DNA of 64,000 bases from Flavobacteriales bacterium (GTDB lineage Bacteria; Bacteroidota; Bacteroidia; Flavobacteriales; Flavobacteriaceae): positions 21,013 to 85,012 of the forward strand of contig WTIO01000016.1 in NCBI GenBank assembly GCA_011526365.1, written 5' to 3'. Position 1 is the first letter of the stretch. Each line of letters starts with the position of its first letter. Below, one piece after another: positions 51,580-61,948 of the stretch. The translations under genes were made by a program, and so were the position numbers. The notes beneath the pieces were generated by a model that was not told the DNA's origin, did not search any database, and saw nothing but the letters and a program-made list of their open reading frames with translations.

Positions 51580-52809
51580 CTACAATACATCTGCTACTAT
51601 AAAATTACTGCCAGTGACTAGAATTAAATCTGTTGGGACTGCAGCTGTTTTTGCGGCCTGTAGTGCAGCTTTAGGAGTGTCGTAAGTGGAGTATTGAAAA
51701 CCTGCAGCAGTAAATGTTTTTGCCAAATCAGTAACCACAAGGGCACGGACTACTTGGGGTTGTGTTAAATAGAACTGCGCCGTTTTGGGAAGGTATTGGA
51801 GTAATGCACTCAGGTCTTTGTCTTTAACAAACCCCAGTACCAAATGCAACTGTGTGTAGTGTTCCCCCTTTAATTGAGCTTCCAGCTGGGCAAAACCTGC
51901 GGCATTGTGGCTGACATCTAAAATTACTTTAGGGGCGTGGGCAACCGTTTGCCAGCGTCCCTGAAGCTGGGTGTGATGCACCACCCGTTTCAAGCCCAAT
52001 TGTAGTATCTGAGGGCTTATTTTAAAGTCTTTTAACAGCTGTACCACTGCCTGAGCCAAGAGAGCATTTTCGTGCTGGTAGCGACCCATTAAATCGGTGG
52101 TTAGTGTAGAATCCAACGGTTGTAAATCCTTAAAATAATAAGGTGCTTGTACCGCTTTGGCTTTGGCAATAAATACCGGTGCAGTTTCAGGGTCGTTTTC
52201 TCCCAGAACCACAGGGACCCCCGCTTTGATAATTCCTGCTTTTTCTCCAGCGATTGCAGCTCTAGTAGTGCCTAAAAATGCCGTGTGATCTAACCCAATA
52301 TTGGTGATTACGGAAATTTCAGGGGTGATAATATTCGTAGCGTCCAAGCGGCCGCCCATTCCAACTTCAACTATGGCAATATCCACCTTTTGCTGGGCAA
52401 AATAATGAAAGGCCATGCCCACGGTAACTTCAAAAAAAGAACACTGTTGTGCTTCTAAATACTGTTGATGCCGGGCAACAAAATCGATAACAGCTGCTTC
52501 TGAAATAGCCCTTCCGTTAATTTTAATACGTTCTCGAAAATCTTTTAAATGGGGTGAGGTATACAGGCCTACGCGGTAGCCAGCTTCTTGTAATACTGCC
52601 GCCAACATATGTGCAGTTGACCCCTTACCATTAGTCCCTGCCAAATGAATACTTCGAAATGCCGTATGGGGATTCCCCAGGTGGGCACAAAAATGTTGAA
52701 TATTGTCCAAACCAGGCTTAAAAGCTTTAGCGCCTTGATTTTGATAAAATGGTAATTGTGCAAACAACCACTCTAAGGCTGCTGCATAGTGCGCCTTAGT
52801 ATTACTCAC
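51580..52809 (-). CDS. folC: Bifunctional folylpolyglutamate synthase / dihydrofolate synthase
   Basis: A 409-residue Mur-ligase-like enzyme that adds glutamates to folates. The ATP loop is HLAGTNGKGSTAHMLAAVL, followed by YTSPHLKDFRERI, FFEVTVGMAFHYFA, VEVGMGGRLDATNII and ITNIGLDHTAFLG. The first 8 nt overlap the end of the tonB gene, so it is cotranscribed with a TonB system, a linkage that makes no obvious functional sense and may be only positional. Confidence 0.94.
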   Translation of the reverse strand: MSNTKAHYAAALEWLFAQLPFYQNQGAKAFKPGLDNIQHFCAHLGNPHTAFRSIHLAGTNGKGSTAHMLAAVLQEAGYRVGLYTSPHLKDFRERIKINGRAISEAAVIDFVARHQQYLEAQQCSFFEVTVGMAFHYFAQQKVDIAIVEVGMGGRLDATNIITPEISVITNIGLDHTAFLGTTRAAIAGEKAGIIKAGVPVVLGENDPETAPVFIAKAKAVQAPYYFKDLQPLDSTLTTDLMGRYQHENALLAQAVVQLLKDFKISPQILQLGLKRVVHHTQLQGRWQTVAHAPKVILDVSHNAAGFAQLEAQLKGEHYTQLHLVLGFVKDKDLSALLQYLPKTAQFYLTQPQVVRALVVTDLAKTFTAAGFQYSTYDTPKAALQAAKTAAVPTDLILVTGSNFIVADVL

Positions 52810-53644
52810 CCAGTTTGAATTGTATCACAATAAATCCTATTTGCTTATTTGGGGCATTAAAATCCATATTCCATTGGTGTTTTAAGGCCGTTGCTTTTGC
52901 TGGTGCCAACAAACAAGGATGCGAATTTGTGGTTCCTTTTACTCCGGGTTGTGCAGCAATCACACGTCCGTTTTGATCCACCGTAATACGCACCACAACA
53001 ATCCCCTCTTCGTTACAGTCTTGAACTACTTTTCCGCTTACTTGCAAACTGCGTCCATTAAGGCCGTATTGCGTTCCGGTACCACCGGCACCCGCGGTAC
53101 TGTAGTAGCTACTGGCGTAGGGATTCCCGGTACTTTTTCCCTTGTCTCCTTCTGAGGCATCATCCCCTTCACTTTGCTCGGGGGTAGGATTTTCCTGTTG
53201 TGCCTCTACCAAATTCTTTAGGATATTTTTAGTGCTTTCGTCCACTTTAGGTTGGGGTGGACTCGGAGGAGTGGGTTCCGCCTGGGGCTCTTGTTTTGGT
53301 GTGGTAGCAGCGGCAGCTTTTTTAGTGTTTTCTTTGGGCAGTTGTACTGTACTTCGCTCTTGGGTTACTGTTTTTTTTACAGCTGTATGAGTCGCTTTTG
53401 GTTTTGGTGTGCTTGGTTTTTTTACAGCAGTAGTTTTAGGCTGTGACAGGGCTTGTTTCGACGCTTTCGGTGGGGTAATACCTCGTCCTGTGGTAGTGGT
53501 ACCAAAATTTACTGCAACGCCATAGGTAATTGGTGGGTCGTAGTAGGAGAGTCCAATAAAAAGAAACAACACCAGCAACAACAGTCCAATACAGGCGGTA
53601 AGTACTGCCGATTTTTTTTCGTGTGGTGTTTTAAATGGAGACAT
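52802..53644 (-). CDS. TonB-like energy transducer
   Basis: A 280-residue protein with one N-terminal membrane helix (about 12-34, VLTACIGLLLLVLFLFIGL), a long Pro/Lys/Thr/Gln-rich periplasmic spacer (residues about 55-160) and a C-terminal TonB-like domain (GKVVQDCNEEGIVVVRITVDQNGRVI, then FIVIQFKLGE). It passes proton-motive energy from ExbB/ExbD to outer-membrane receptors. It lies 3 nt after exbD, completing an exbB-exbD-tonB set. Confidence 0.92.
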   Translation of the reverse strand: MSPFKTPHEKKSAVLTACIGLLLLVLFLFIGLSYYDPPITYGVAVNFGTTTTGRGITPPKASKQALSQPKTTAVKKPSTPKPKATHTAVKKTVTQERSTVQLPKENTKKAAAATTPKQEPQAEPTPPSPPQPKVDESTKNILKNLVEAQQENPTPEQSEGDDASEGDKGKSTGNPYASSYYSTAGAGGTGTQYGLNGRSLQVSGKVVQDCNEEGIVVVRITVDQNGRVIAAQPGVKGTTNSHPCLLAPAKATALKHQWNMDFNAPNKQIGFIVIQFKLGE

Positions 53645-53647
53645 AAC

Positions 53648-54043
53648 TTATGGACTTTCTACAGCGAGTACCACCTTTATCCCATTGCGATTTGCAATAT
53701 CCATTACAAATACCACCAAATCAACGGGAACTGTTTTTGCCGCTCGCAATACAATGGAAGGTTGGGCAGTGGTTTGCAGGCGTTCTAACAGCACTTCTTG
53801 CAAACGCCCTTTGGTCACGGCTTGCTCATCTACATAAAAGCGTTTGTTGTCGTTTATGGAGACCGCTACAGCAGTTCTATTTTCGGTTTTCCCCTTGGCT
53901 TGGGGCAGTTGAACTTCTATGGAGTTTAACTGCTTGGCTAAGGTGGAAGCAATCATAAAAAAGATGAGTAGTAAAAACACCACATCCGTCATGGAGGACA
54001 TGTTGAATTCGGGGGTAATTTTATTTCTTCCTCTAAGATTCAT
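53648..54043 (-). CDS. exbD: Biopolymer transport protein ExbD
   Basis: A 131-residue protein with one N-terminal span (FNMSSMTDVVFLLLIFFMIAS) that carries the conserved membrane Asp in SMTDVVFLL needed for proton flow, and a periplasmic domain (VAVSINDNKRFYVDEQAV, PVDLVVFVMDIANRNGIKVVLAV). It works with ExbB and TonB. It starts 2 nt after exbB. Confidence 0.95.
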   Translation of the reverse strand: MNLRGRNKITPEFNMSSMTDVVFLLLIFFMIASTLAKQLNSIEVQLPQAKGKTENRTAVAVSINDNKRFYVDEQAVTKGRLQEVLLERLQTTAQPSIVLRAAKTVPVDLVVFVMDIANRNGIKVVLAVESP

Positions 54044-54045
54044 CC

Positions 54046-54720
54046 CTATGCTGGTTCATTGAGTAGATCGAGGAATTCCAGTGCGGTGGATTCCATCAGG
54101 TAAACAGCTTTATTGGTTTTTACCACCAGGTGGTTGTAGGTGATATACCCAATAATTCCAACGATTAAACCTGCTACTGTGGTGGTCATGGCAGTGTATA
54201 GGCCATCGGAGAGTAGCTTCATATCGATATTCCCTCCAGCATTTGAAATTTCAAAAATGGATAAAATCATTCCAATTACAGTCCCTAAAAATCCAATCAT
54301 AGGAGCTGCTCCGGCTATGGTGGCCAAGATACTCACGTTCTTTTCTAACTTATAGACCTCAATGCGTCCTGCGTTTTCAATGGCAGTATTAATATCTTCC
54401 AAAGGACGTCCAATACGTGCAATCCCTTTGGAAAGCATACGAGCAACGGGCTTGTCTTCTTGCATACACAAGTTTTGAGCGCCATCGATTTTTCCACTGA
54501 CGATATAGGTTCGTATTTGCGGCATAAAATTGGCGTCGTAGCGCACTGCCGCGCGTATGGCAAACAGTCGTTCAAAATAGATGTAAAAAACAACCAGCAA
54601 CAGGACAAACAACACCCCAATGATGAGTTGTCCGCCGAGGCCTCCATTTTGAATTAGCTCTAAAAGCGAAAGGGTTTTTACTTCCTGTAGGCCTTGGGCA
54701 GCATTTTGAGTTGGCGTCAT
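54046..54720 (-). CDS. exbB: Proton channel ExbB (MotA/TolQ family)
   Basis: A 224-residue three-span membrane protein: LGGQLIIGVLFVLLLVVFYIYFERLFAI, ILATIAGAAPMIGFLGTVIGMILSIFEIS and TAMTTTVAGLIVGIIGYITYN. The GFLGTVIGM and TTTVAGL motifs are those of ExbB/TolQ. It forms the motor with ExbD that powers TonB. It starts the exbB-exbD-tonB-folC run. Confidence 0.94.
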   Translation of the reverse strand: MTPTQNAAQGLQEVKTLSLLELIQNGGLGGQLIIGVLFVLLLVVFYIYFERLFAIRAAVRYDANFMPQIRTYIVSGKIDGAQNLCMQEDKPVARMLSKGIARIGRPLEDINTAIENAGRIEVYKLEKNVSILATIAGAAPMIGFLGTVIGMILSIFEISNAGGNIDMKLLSDGLYTAMTTTVAGLIVGIIGYITYNHLVVKTNKAVYLMESTALEFLDLLNEPA

Positions 54721-54766
54721 TTTAGAATGGTTTTATATTCTAAATAACGGAAATTTACTGGTTTAA

Positions 54767-56098
54767 TTATGTAAACAGTAATTCCCGCATTACGACAAAG
54801 CACAGGGCTCCTGCCAAGAATCCCGCGAGCGCTAACCACGCGATTTTTTTAAGGTACCAGAAAAAATCAATTTTTTCCATCCCCATGGCTACAACACCAG
54901 CTGCTGAACCAATAATCAACATACTCCCTCCTGTACCTGCAGAGTAGGCGATGAAATGCCAAATGGGGTGGTCCATGGGCTCTGAAAACATTCCCATACT
55001 GGCAGCAACAAGTGGCACGTTGTCAATTACGGCTGATGCAGCCCCAAAGAGCACCACTACAATATCGGTGTTGGGAATTGTTTGTAATAAGGTATCGGCA
55101 AAACCAAACAGCATCCCTAGGGACTCAAGCGCTGCAACCGCTAATAAGATTCCCAAAAAGAACAAAATACTGGGCAATTCAATGCGCGAAAGCGAACTGT
55201 GCACAGGACTGTGACTGGCGTGGGCTTCGTGGTCTTCGTCTATAGAAGTAATATTAATTTTTGCGTTGCTAAATATCTCAGCAAAGGTAGCTACCACCGC
55301 TAAAGAAAGCATCATGCCTACATAGGGAGGTAGGTGGGTAACCGTTTTGAAAACAGGTACAAACACTATAGCAGAAAGCCCTAAATAAAGCATTTTAGCA
55401 CCGTACTTACTCTGTTTTTCTTCCTCGTTTTCGGCTTGGGTTTCCACCTCACCCTTAAAGGCGGGTAAGAAACTTGCAATGGTCGTTGGCACCACCAAAC
55501 AAAAGATAGAAGGCACCAAAACATAAGCGATAAGATTCCCAGTGGTTACTTTGTCACCAATCCACAACATGGTGGTGGTTACATCCCCAATAGGAGACCA
55601 GGCACCTCCTGCATTGGCGGCAATAATAATTAAACCGGCAAACCAAATGCGCTGGTCGCGTTGGGCCAGCACCTTTTGTAAAATAGTAATCAATACTATG
55701 GTTGCAGTAAGGTTGTCAATAATGGCCGAAAGCACAAAGGCCAGGATGGCAAAAATCCACAGCATTTTTTTTGCGTTCCGCGTTCGGATAAAGGACTTGA
55801 TTGTGGAAAAACCATTGAAATAGTCAATGATTTCTACGATGGTCATGGCACCTAGTAGGAAAATGATAATTTCCGCTGTCTTTCCAAGATGATGGAGTAA
55901 TATTTCCTCTAAATGGGTGGGTTTTAATTCCCGAAGTGCAGTATCTACCTCAAAAACGGGGAGGTGCGCCAGAGCTACTATCGCCCACATTATGGCCATC
56001 ATGGCAAGGGCAGGAATAAGTTTATCTACTTTTAATGTGTGTTCTAAGGTAATGGCTAAATAGCCTAAAATAAATATTGCGACAAGAGTAACTTCCAT
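54767..56098 (-). CDS. nhaD: NhaD-type Na+/H+ antiporter
   Basis: A 443-residue inner-membrane protein of the NhaD/ArsB ion-transporter superfamily with about twelve spans. Characteristic are IIAANAGGAWSPIGDVTTTMLWI, ILAFVLSAIIDNLTATIVLITIL and AASAVIDNVPLVAASMGMF, in which repeated Asn and Asp residues coordinate Na+. It extrudes sodium using protons, complementing the Na+-NQR pump in the same window. It is transcribed separately, about 50 nt upstream of exbB. Confidence 0.94.
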   Translation of the reverse strand: MEVTLVAIFILGYLAITLEHTLKVDKLIPALAMMAIMWAIVALAHLPVFEVDTALRELKPTHLEEILLHHLGKTAEIIIFLLGAMTIVEIIDYFNGFSTIKSFIRTRNAKKMLWIFAILAFVLSAIIDNLTATIVLITILQKVLAQRDQRIWFAGLIIIAANAGGAWSPIGDVTTTMLWIGDKVTTGNLIAYVLVPSIFCLVVPTTIASFLPAFKGEVETQAENEEEKQSKYGAKMLYLGLSAIVFVPVFKTVTHLPPYVGMMLSLAVVATFAEIFSNAKINITSIDEDHEAHASHSPVHSSLSRIELPSILFFLGILLAVAALESLGMLFGFADTLLQTIPNTDIVVVLFGAASAVIDNVPLVAASMGMFSEPMDHPIWHFIAYSAGTGGSMLIIGSAAGVVAMGMEKIDFFWYLKKIAWLALAGFLAGALCFVVMRELLFT

Positions 56099-56171
56099 TG
56101 GTAATTATTGTCTAAGTTTAAATCAAATCGTTTTGAATGCTTTCAAAAATAAACATTATTCAATGATATAC

Positions 56172-57251
56172 TCATTTGGAGGGAAAAAATATCTTCCCCG
56201 ATACGTGGTCCTGCTCCGCCCCGGTAACTTCTGCCAAACAGTTGGGGATTTCAAGCCGTTGTAACACGCCTAAAAAAGCAAAAACAACGGCCTCTTTAAA
56301 GGAAATCAATTCCTTTGAAGGCACAACAATTTCTGTGGTAGTATGTTGCTGAATGCAGTGCATCAAATAGCTATTAAAGGCCCCTCCCCCTGTCACCAAA
56401 ACAGCTCCACTACGGGGCAGCGTATCCCCAATTACTGCAGCAATATGTTGGGTGTAGGTGTGCAGTACATCTGGAACAGCAGCTGTAGAAAATTGATTGA
56501 ATAGCGGTGCTAAAGTTGCCTGAACCCATTCAACCCCCAAGGACTTTGGCGGGGGTTTGTGGTAAAAGGAAATCGCCTGTAGTGCTTCTGAAAGTTCAGG
56601 TATATTTTGGCCACTTTTGGCGATGGTTCCCCCATCGTCATAGGGCTGCCCCAACTGCTGCGCAAAGGAGTTTAATACCGTGTTTACTGCTGCTATATCG
56701 AAGGCTTTAATCCCTTTACTGGTGTTAATACTCACATTGGCAAAACCGCCTAAATTCAAACAAGCAGCATAGGTGCTAAATAACAACTTATCCCCCACAG
56801 GTACCAAAGGGGCACCCTGCCCTCCTAGGGCCACATCTTGCGTCCTAAAATCACAAACTACTGTTCGTCCGGTGGCTGTGGCAAGACTTTTTAAATTTCC
56901 CAACTGATAAGTAACACCTTCTGCAGGTTGGTGCAGCGCAGTGTGACCATGAGAACTTATAAATACTGAGGGTGGCAACTGGTGCTTTAAACAAAATTGC
57001 GCTATAACTTCTCCTAAATAGGCCGTGTATGCCACGTCCAATTTCTGCAATGCTTCTAAGGGTTTTTCGGGCAAATGGGAAAGTTGTCCCTGCCAAAACT
57101 TGGGGTAAGGTACGGTAATGCATTGGAGCAATTTATAGCGCCATGTTTTCTGCTGCTCAAACTGTACATAGGCCAAATCTATACCGTCTAAGGAGGTTCC
57201 CGACATTACGCCCAGCACGTCAAAAGTTGTTGTTTTCATCAATTTTTGCAT
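56172..57251 (-). CDS. anmK: Anhydro-N-acetylmuramic acid kinase
   Basis: AnmK cleaves and phosphorylates 1,6-anhydro-MurNAc from recycled peptidoglycan. The 359-residue product has GVMSGTSLDGIDLAYVQFE at the N-terminus, SSHGHTALHQP, FRTQDVALGGQGAPLVP, CLNLGGFANVSI, and VTGGGAFNSYLM, all diagnostic of the family's ASKHA fold. The ATG at 57239 (MKTTTFD) is an alternative start that fits relatives equally well. Confidence 0.94.
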   Translation of the reverse strand: MQKLMKTTTFDVLGVMSGTSLDGIDLAYVQFEQQKTWRYKLLQCITVPYPKFWQGQLSHLPEKPLEALQKLDVAYTAYLGEVIAQFCLKHQLPPSVFISSHGHTALHQPAEGVTYQLGNLKSLATATGRTVVCDFRTQDVALGGQGAPLVPVGDKLLFSTYAACLNLGGFANVSINTSKGIKAFDIAAVNTVLNSFAQQLGQPYDDGGTIAKSGQNIPELSEALQAISFYHKPPPKSLGVEWVQATLAPLFNQFSTAAVPDVLHTYTQHIAAVIGDTLPRSGAVLVTGGGAFNSYLMHCIQQHTTTEIVVPSKELISFKEAVVFAFLGVLQRLEIPNCLAEVTGAEQDHVSGKIFFPSK

Positions 57252-57437
57252 CCCCTACAAATGTGCAGTTTCCTGTGGGAATTATCAAATTTTTAAAAAG
57301 TCTAGAATAAATTACAAATTTTTTAGAATTCCCCTTAAAAATTCCTTGAGTATGTAATTCCTTTAAGATAAGGCCATTAATACCCCAATAGAAGGGATTA
57401 AGGATGTTATTTTTACCTTTCCTAAAAAAATAAGACT

Positions 57438-60400
57438 ATGTTACCTAAAGCACAAGGACTGTATTCCCCAGACTATGAACACGATAATTGTGGTGCCGGA
57501 TTTATATGTAGTCTAGAAGGGAAACAAACCAACAGTATTATCCACAAGGCATTGGATATCCTCGTTAAGCTAGAACACCGTGGAGCGGTGAGTGCCGACG
57601 GAAAAACAGGAGATGGTGCTGGAATTTTAATTGACATCCCACACGCCTTCTTCACCTCCCAATGTGATTTTGAGCTACCCAAGCCTCAGGAATATGCCGT
57701 TGGAATGGTATTTTTACCCCAAAAAGAAAACCAACGCAACTACTCCATTGCAGAATTTGAACAGGCGCTTACTGCCCAGGGCTTAGAGGTTATTGGGTGG
57801 CGTAAAGTACCGGTGGACTCCTCCATTGTGGGGGTGATTGCTGCTGAAACCGAGCCCTATGTAATGCAAATTTTTGTTGGAAAAGGCGCCAATAACCTGG
57901 ATGAAACAGCGTTCAACCTCAAATTGTTTAGTGCTCGAAAAATTGCAGAAAACGCTATTTGGAACTCCAAGTTGTCGCAAGCCCATTACTTTTACCTTTC
58001 GAGCTTTTCTACACGCACTCTAATTTACAAGGGCCTGTTGATTCCTGAAGATATCAGTCGCTATTACAAGGACTTAAAACAGCCCGATTTGGTGACCCGT
58101 TTGGCTTTGGTACACCAGCGTTTTTCTACCAACACCTTCCCTACCTGGGATTTGGCCCAGCCCTTCCGCTATATGTGTCACAACGGAGAAATCAACACTT
58201 TTAGAGGAAACTACAGTCGTATGCAGGCCCGAGAAGAATTGTTTGCCAGCCCGCATTTTAGCCCCGAAACATTTGAAAAAATTAGCCCCATTATTCTTCC
58301 CGGAAAATCAGACTCCGCTTCTATGGATATGGTAGTTGAGTTGCTATTGGCTACCGGGCGTTCCTTGCCCGAAGTAATGATGATGTTGGTGCCCGAAGCT
58401 TGGGAAAAACACCAAAGTATGCCTGCCGACAAAAAGGCTTTCTACAAGTACAACGCATGTATTATGGAGCCTTGGGACGGCCCTGCCTCCATTCCCTTTA
58501 CCGACGGGAAATTCATTGGTGCCCTGTTAGATCGTAACGGTTTACGCCCCTCGCGATACACCGTCACCAAAGACGGCTATGTGGTGATGTCCTCCGAAAC
58601 AGGCGTACTAGACATTGCCCCGCAAAACGTTGCCCAACACGGGCGGCTTGAACCCGGGAAAATGTTTTTAGTAAACATGGAAGAAGGCCGCATTGTAGAT
58701 GACGAAGAAATAAAAACTAAAATTGTAAAAGAACAGCCCTATGCCCAATGGCTTGAAGACAATTTACTCCCCCTAAAAAACATCTCCTACACCGGGAATC
58801 CCACCCCTGAAGAGGCCGAAAGTTTTGAAACCCGACTCCGAGTATTTGGTTATACCCAAGAGGATTTTAAAACCATCCTCCAACCCATGATTGTTCATGC
58901 CAAAGAAGCTATTGGCTCCATGGGTACCGACACCCCTTTGGCGGTATTATCCCAACGCCCGCAACTGCTGTACAACTACTTTAAGCAGCTTTTCGCTCAG
59001 GTCACCAACCCCCCGCTAGACGGAATTCGTGAAGAAATTGTTACCGATACAAGTTTGGGTATTGGCAACGATTTTAATTTGTTTGACATTACCCCAAACC
59101 ACGCCAAAAAACTCCACATTCAAAATCCAGTGATCTCCAATGAAGATTTGGATAAAATCAAATACTTGGAACACAAAGATTTTAAAGCCACTTCTATCAA
59201 AGCCTTATACCCTGTGGACAGCGGTTTAAATGGGCTTGAAAATGCTTTAGAACAACTGGTAGTACAAACCCAAAAAGCAGTTGCTGAAAACAGCAATATC
59301 ATTATTCTTTCCGACAGGGGTATCAACAAAAATACGGCTCCCATTCCCATACTCCTCGCTACCGCCTATGTGCAACACAAACTGAAAACCTTAAAATTAC
59401 GTTCAAAAATTGGGATCATTATAGAATCTGCGGAACCGCGTGAACCGCATCATTTCGCCCTATTATTTGGTTATGGAGCCAGCGCCATCAATCCTTATTT
59501 GGTGAATGAAATTATCGCCCATCAGATTACTACCAAAACCATTACAGGGGTAACTGTTGATCAGGCCATTGCAAACTTCAACAAAGCCATTGCCAAAGGG
59601 ATCATTAAGATCATGAATAAAATTGGCATCTCCACCTTACACTCCTACCGTGGGGCACAGTTGTTTGAAGCCCTGGGCTTGAATAAAAAATTTGTTGACC
59701 GCTATTTTTGCGGAACAGCATCCCGAATTGAAGGCGCTGGCTTATATGAAATTGAAAATGAAATTGCCCAGCGTTTCCGCAACGCCTTTGCCGTTAACGA
59801 ATCCACTGACCTTCCCCTAGAGGTTGGGGGCGACTACCGCTGGCGACGTTCGGGTGAAGCGCATATGCTGAATCCTTCTTCCATTGCAAAACTGCAACAG
59901 TCGGTACGTCAAAACGACTACAAAAGCTACCAGCAGTACGCTGACATGATCAACAAACAGAGTAAGAATCTAATGACCCTTAGGGGACTGTTTGAATTTT
60001 CCAGCTTCGATCCTATTAGTATCGATGAAGTAGAGCCTTGGACCGAAATTGTGAAACGCTTTAAAACCGGGGCCATGTCCTTGGGATCAATCAGTGCCGA
60101 GGCACACGAAAATTTGGCCATTGCCATGAATCGTATTGGTGGCAAAAGCAACTCTGGAGAAGGCGGGGAAGACCCCCAGCGTTTCCAACCCGATTTAAGT
60201 GGCGATTGGCGGAACAGCGCCATCAAACAAGTGGCTTCTGGACGCTTTGGGGTATCGAGCCACTACTTGAGTTCGGCCAAAGAAATACAAATAAAAATGG
60301 CCCAGGGGGCCAAACCGGGTGAAGGGGGGCAACTCCCCGGCCCTAAAGTGAATCCCTACATCGCTTCGGTACGCCATTCTACCCCCTATGTAGGTTTAAT

Positions 60401-61946
60401 TTCCCCACCTCCCCATCACGATATTTATTCTATTGAAGATTTGGCCCAGCTGATCTACGATCTTAAAAATGCCAATCGGGAAGCCCGTATTAACGTAAAA
60501 CTCGTGTCCGAAGTTGGGGTGGGTACCATTGCTGCTGGAGTGGCCAAAGCCAAGGCCGATGTCATTCTGATATCGGGTTACGACGGCGGAACTGGTGCTT
60601 CTCCACTCACTTCCTTACGCCATGCTGGTTTGCCTTGGGAATTAGGAGTGGCCGAAGCCCAACAAACGCTAGTCCTCAACAACCTGCGCTCACGTATTGT
60701 TTTAGAATGCGACGGCCAAATGAAAACGGGGCGCGATGTGGCAATTGCCTGTTTACTGGGAGCAGAAGAGTTTGGATTTTCCACTGCACCCCTCATTGCT
60801 TCTGGCTGTATTATGATGCGTGCCTGCCATCTAAATACCTGCCCCGTGGGAATTGCTACGCAAGATCCCGAACTGCGAAAAAACTTTAAAGGCCAACCAG
60901 AACACGTAATTAATTATATGTATTTCGTGGCCGAAGAACTGCGTCAAATTATGGCACAATTGGGCTTTAGAACCGTAAATGAGATGGTGGGACAATCCCA
61001 AAAACTCAATATGGCCCATGCTATTGACCACTACAAAGCCCAAGGAATTGATCTCAGTGCAATTTTATACAAACCCGAGGTAGATGAGCGTGTGGATTGC
61101 TACAACACCCAAACTCAAGACCATCAATTGGATAAGGTATTGGATTTTAAAATTGTAGCCGAAGCGCACCCTGCCATATATCGAAAAGAAAACCAACATT
61201 TGAGTTTTCCCATAAAAAACACCAACCGTGCGGTGGGCGCCCTGTTGAGCAATGAAATCTCTAAAATACACGGAGCCAAAGGGCTGCCAGAAGACACCTT
61301 GAGTTTGTTGTTTACCGGTACCGCAGGACAAAGTTTTGGCGCTTTTGCCACTAAAGGCTTGTTTATGAAAGTTGTAGGTACTTGTAATGACTATTTTGGT
61401 AAGGGCCTTTCAGGGGCGAAGCTAATTGCCCAAGTACCTGAAGCTGCTGAATTCCAATCGGATGAAAACATTATTATTGGAAATGTCGCCTTATACGGAG
61501 CGACCTCAGGAGCGGTGTACATCAATGGGGTAGCGGGAGAGCGTTTTTGTGTGCGCAACTCCGGAGCTACGGCCGTTGTAGAGGGTATTGGCGACCACGG
61601 TTGTGAGTATATGACTGGAGGTATTGCTGTTGTCCTCGGAAAAATTGGGCGTAACTTTGCTGCGGGAATGAGTGGGGGTATTGCTTACCTGTACAGTCCC
61701 AACGGTACGTTCGAGCAGCATTTATTTAACCTGGAAATGGTAGAATTAGAAGACCTCAACGATCAGGATGTGGAAACCCTCACCCAATTGGTGCAGCAAC
61801 ATTTTGATTACACCAAAAGTAGTGTGGCTGAAAAAGTCCTACAGGAAAAAGATAAAATGCGTAAGCAATTTATTAAGGTAATGCCAACAGATTATAAAAA
61901 GGCTTTAGCAGCCTTGGCCAAAGAAAAAGAACAAAATATCGCTTAA
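57438..61946 (+). CDS. gltB: Glutamate synthase large subunit
   Basis: The 1502-residue subunit of GOGAT, which makes glutamate from glutamine and 2-oxoglutarate. A 17-residue propeptide (YSPDYEHDN ending at 17) must be removed to expose the nucleophile Cys18 in HDNCGAGF of the class II amidotransferase domain. The FMN/synthase domain holds GEGGEDPQRFQ and GAKPGEGGQLPGPKVNP, and the 3Fe-4S cluster lies in CIMMRACHLNTCPVGIATQ. A C-terminal GXGXG beta-helix domain follows (AGQSFGAFATKG, MTGGIAVVLG). No truncation. gltD starts 2 nt later, forming gltBD. Confidence 0.97.
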   Translation: MLPKAQGLYSPDYEHDNCGAGFICSLEGKQTNSIIHKALDILVKLEHRGAVSADGKTGDGAGILIDIPHAFFTSQCDFELPKPQEYAVGMVFLPQKENQRNYSIAEFEQALTAQGLEVIGWRKVPVDSSIVGVIAAETEPYVMQIFVGKGANNLDETAFNLKLFSARKIAENAIWNSKLSQAHYFYLSSFSTRTLIYKGLLIPEDISRYYKDLKQPDLVTRLALVHQRFSTNTFPTWDLAQPFRYMCHNGEINTFRGNYSRMQAREELFASPHFSPETFEKISPIILPGKSDSASMDMVVELLLATGRSLPEVMMMLVPEAWEKHQSMPADKKAFYKYNACIMEPWDGPASIPFTDGKFIGALLDRNGLRPSRYTVTKDGYVVMSSETGVLDIAPQNVAQHGRLEPGKMFLVNMEEGRIVDDEEIKTKIVKEQPYAQWLEDNLLPLKNISYTGNPTPEEAESFETRLRVFGYTQEDFKTILQPMIVHAKEAIGSMGTDTPLAVLSQRPQLLYNYFKQLFAQVTNPPLDGIREEIVTDTSLGIGNDFNLFDITPNHAKKLHIQNPVISNEDLDKIKYLEHKDFKATSIKALYPVDSGLNGLENALEQLVVQTQKAVAENSNIIILSDRGINKNTAPIPILLATAYVQHKLKTLKLRSKIGIIIESAEPREPHHFALLFGYGASAINPYLVNEIIAHQITTKTITGVTVDQAIANFNKAIAKGIIKIMNKIGISTLHSYRGAQLFEALGLNKKFVDRYFCGTASRIEGAGLYEIENEIAQRFRNAFAVNESTDLPLEVGGDYRWRRSGEAHMLNPSSIAKLQQSVRQNDYKSYQQYADMINKQSKNLMTLRGLFEFSSFDPISIDEVEPWTEIVKRFKTGAMSLGSISAEAHENLAIAMNRIGGKSNSGEGGEDPQRFQPDLSGDWRNSAIKQVASGRFGVSSHYLSSAKEIQIKMAQGAKPGEGGQLPGPKVNPYIASVRHSTPYVGLISPPPHHDIYSIEDLAQLIYDLKNANREARINVKLVSEVGVGTIAAGVAKAKADVILISGYDGGTGASPLTSLRHAGLPWELGVAEAQQTLVLNNLRSRIVLECDGQMKTGRDVAIACLLGAEEFGFSTAPLIASGCIMMRACHLNTCPVGIATQDPELRKNFKGQPEHVINYMYFVAEELRQIMAQLGFRTVNEMVGQSQKLNMAHAIDHYKAQGIDLSAILYKPEVDERVDCYNTQTQDHQLDKVLDFKIVAEAHPAIYRKENQHLSFPIKNTNRAVGALLSNEISKIHGAKGLPEDTLSLLFTGTAGQSFGAFATKGLFMKVVGTCNDYFGKGLSGAKLIAQVPEAAEFQSDENIIIGNVALYGATSGAVYINGVAGERFCVRNSGATAVVEGIGDHGCEYMTGGIAVVLGKIGRNFAAGMSGGIAYLYSPNGTFEQHLFNLEMVELEDLNDQDVETLTQLVQQHFDYTKSSVAEKVLQEKDKMRKQFIKVMPTDYKKALAALAKEKEQNIA

Positions 61947-61948
61947 TC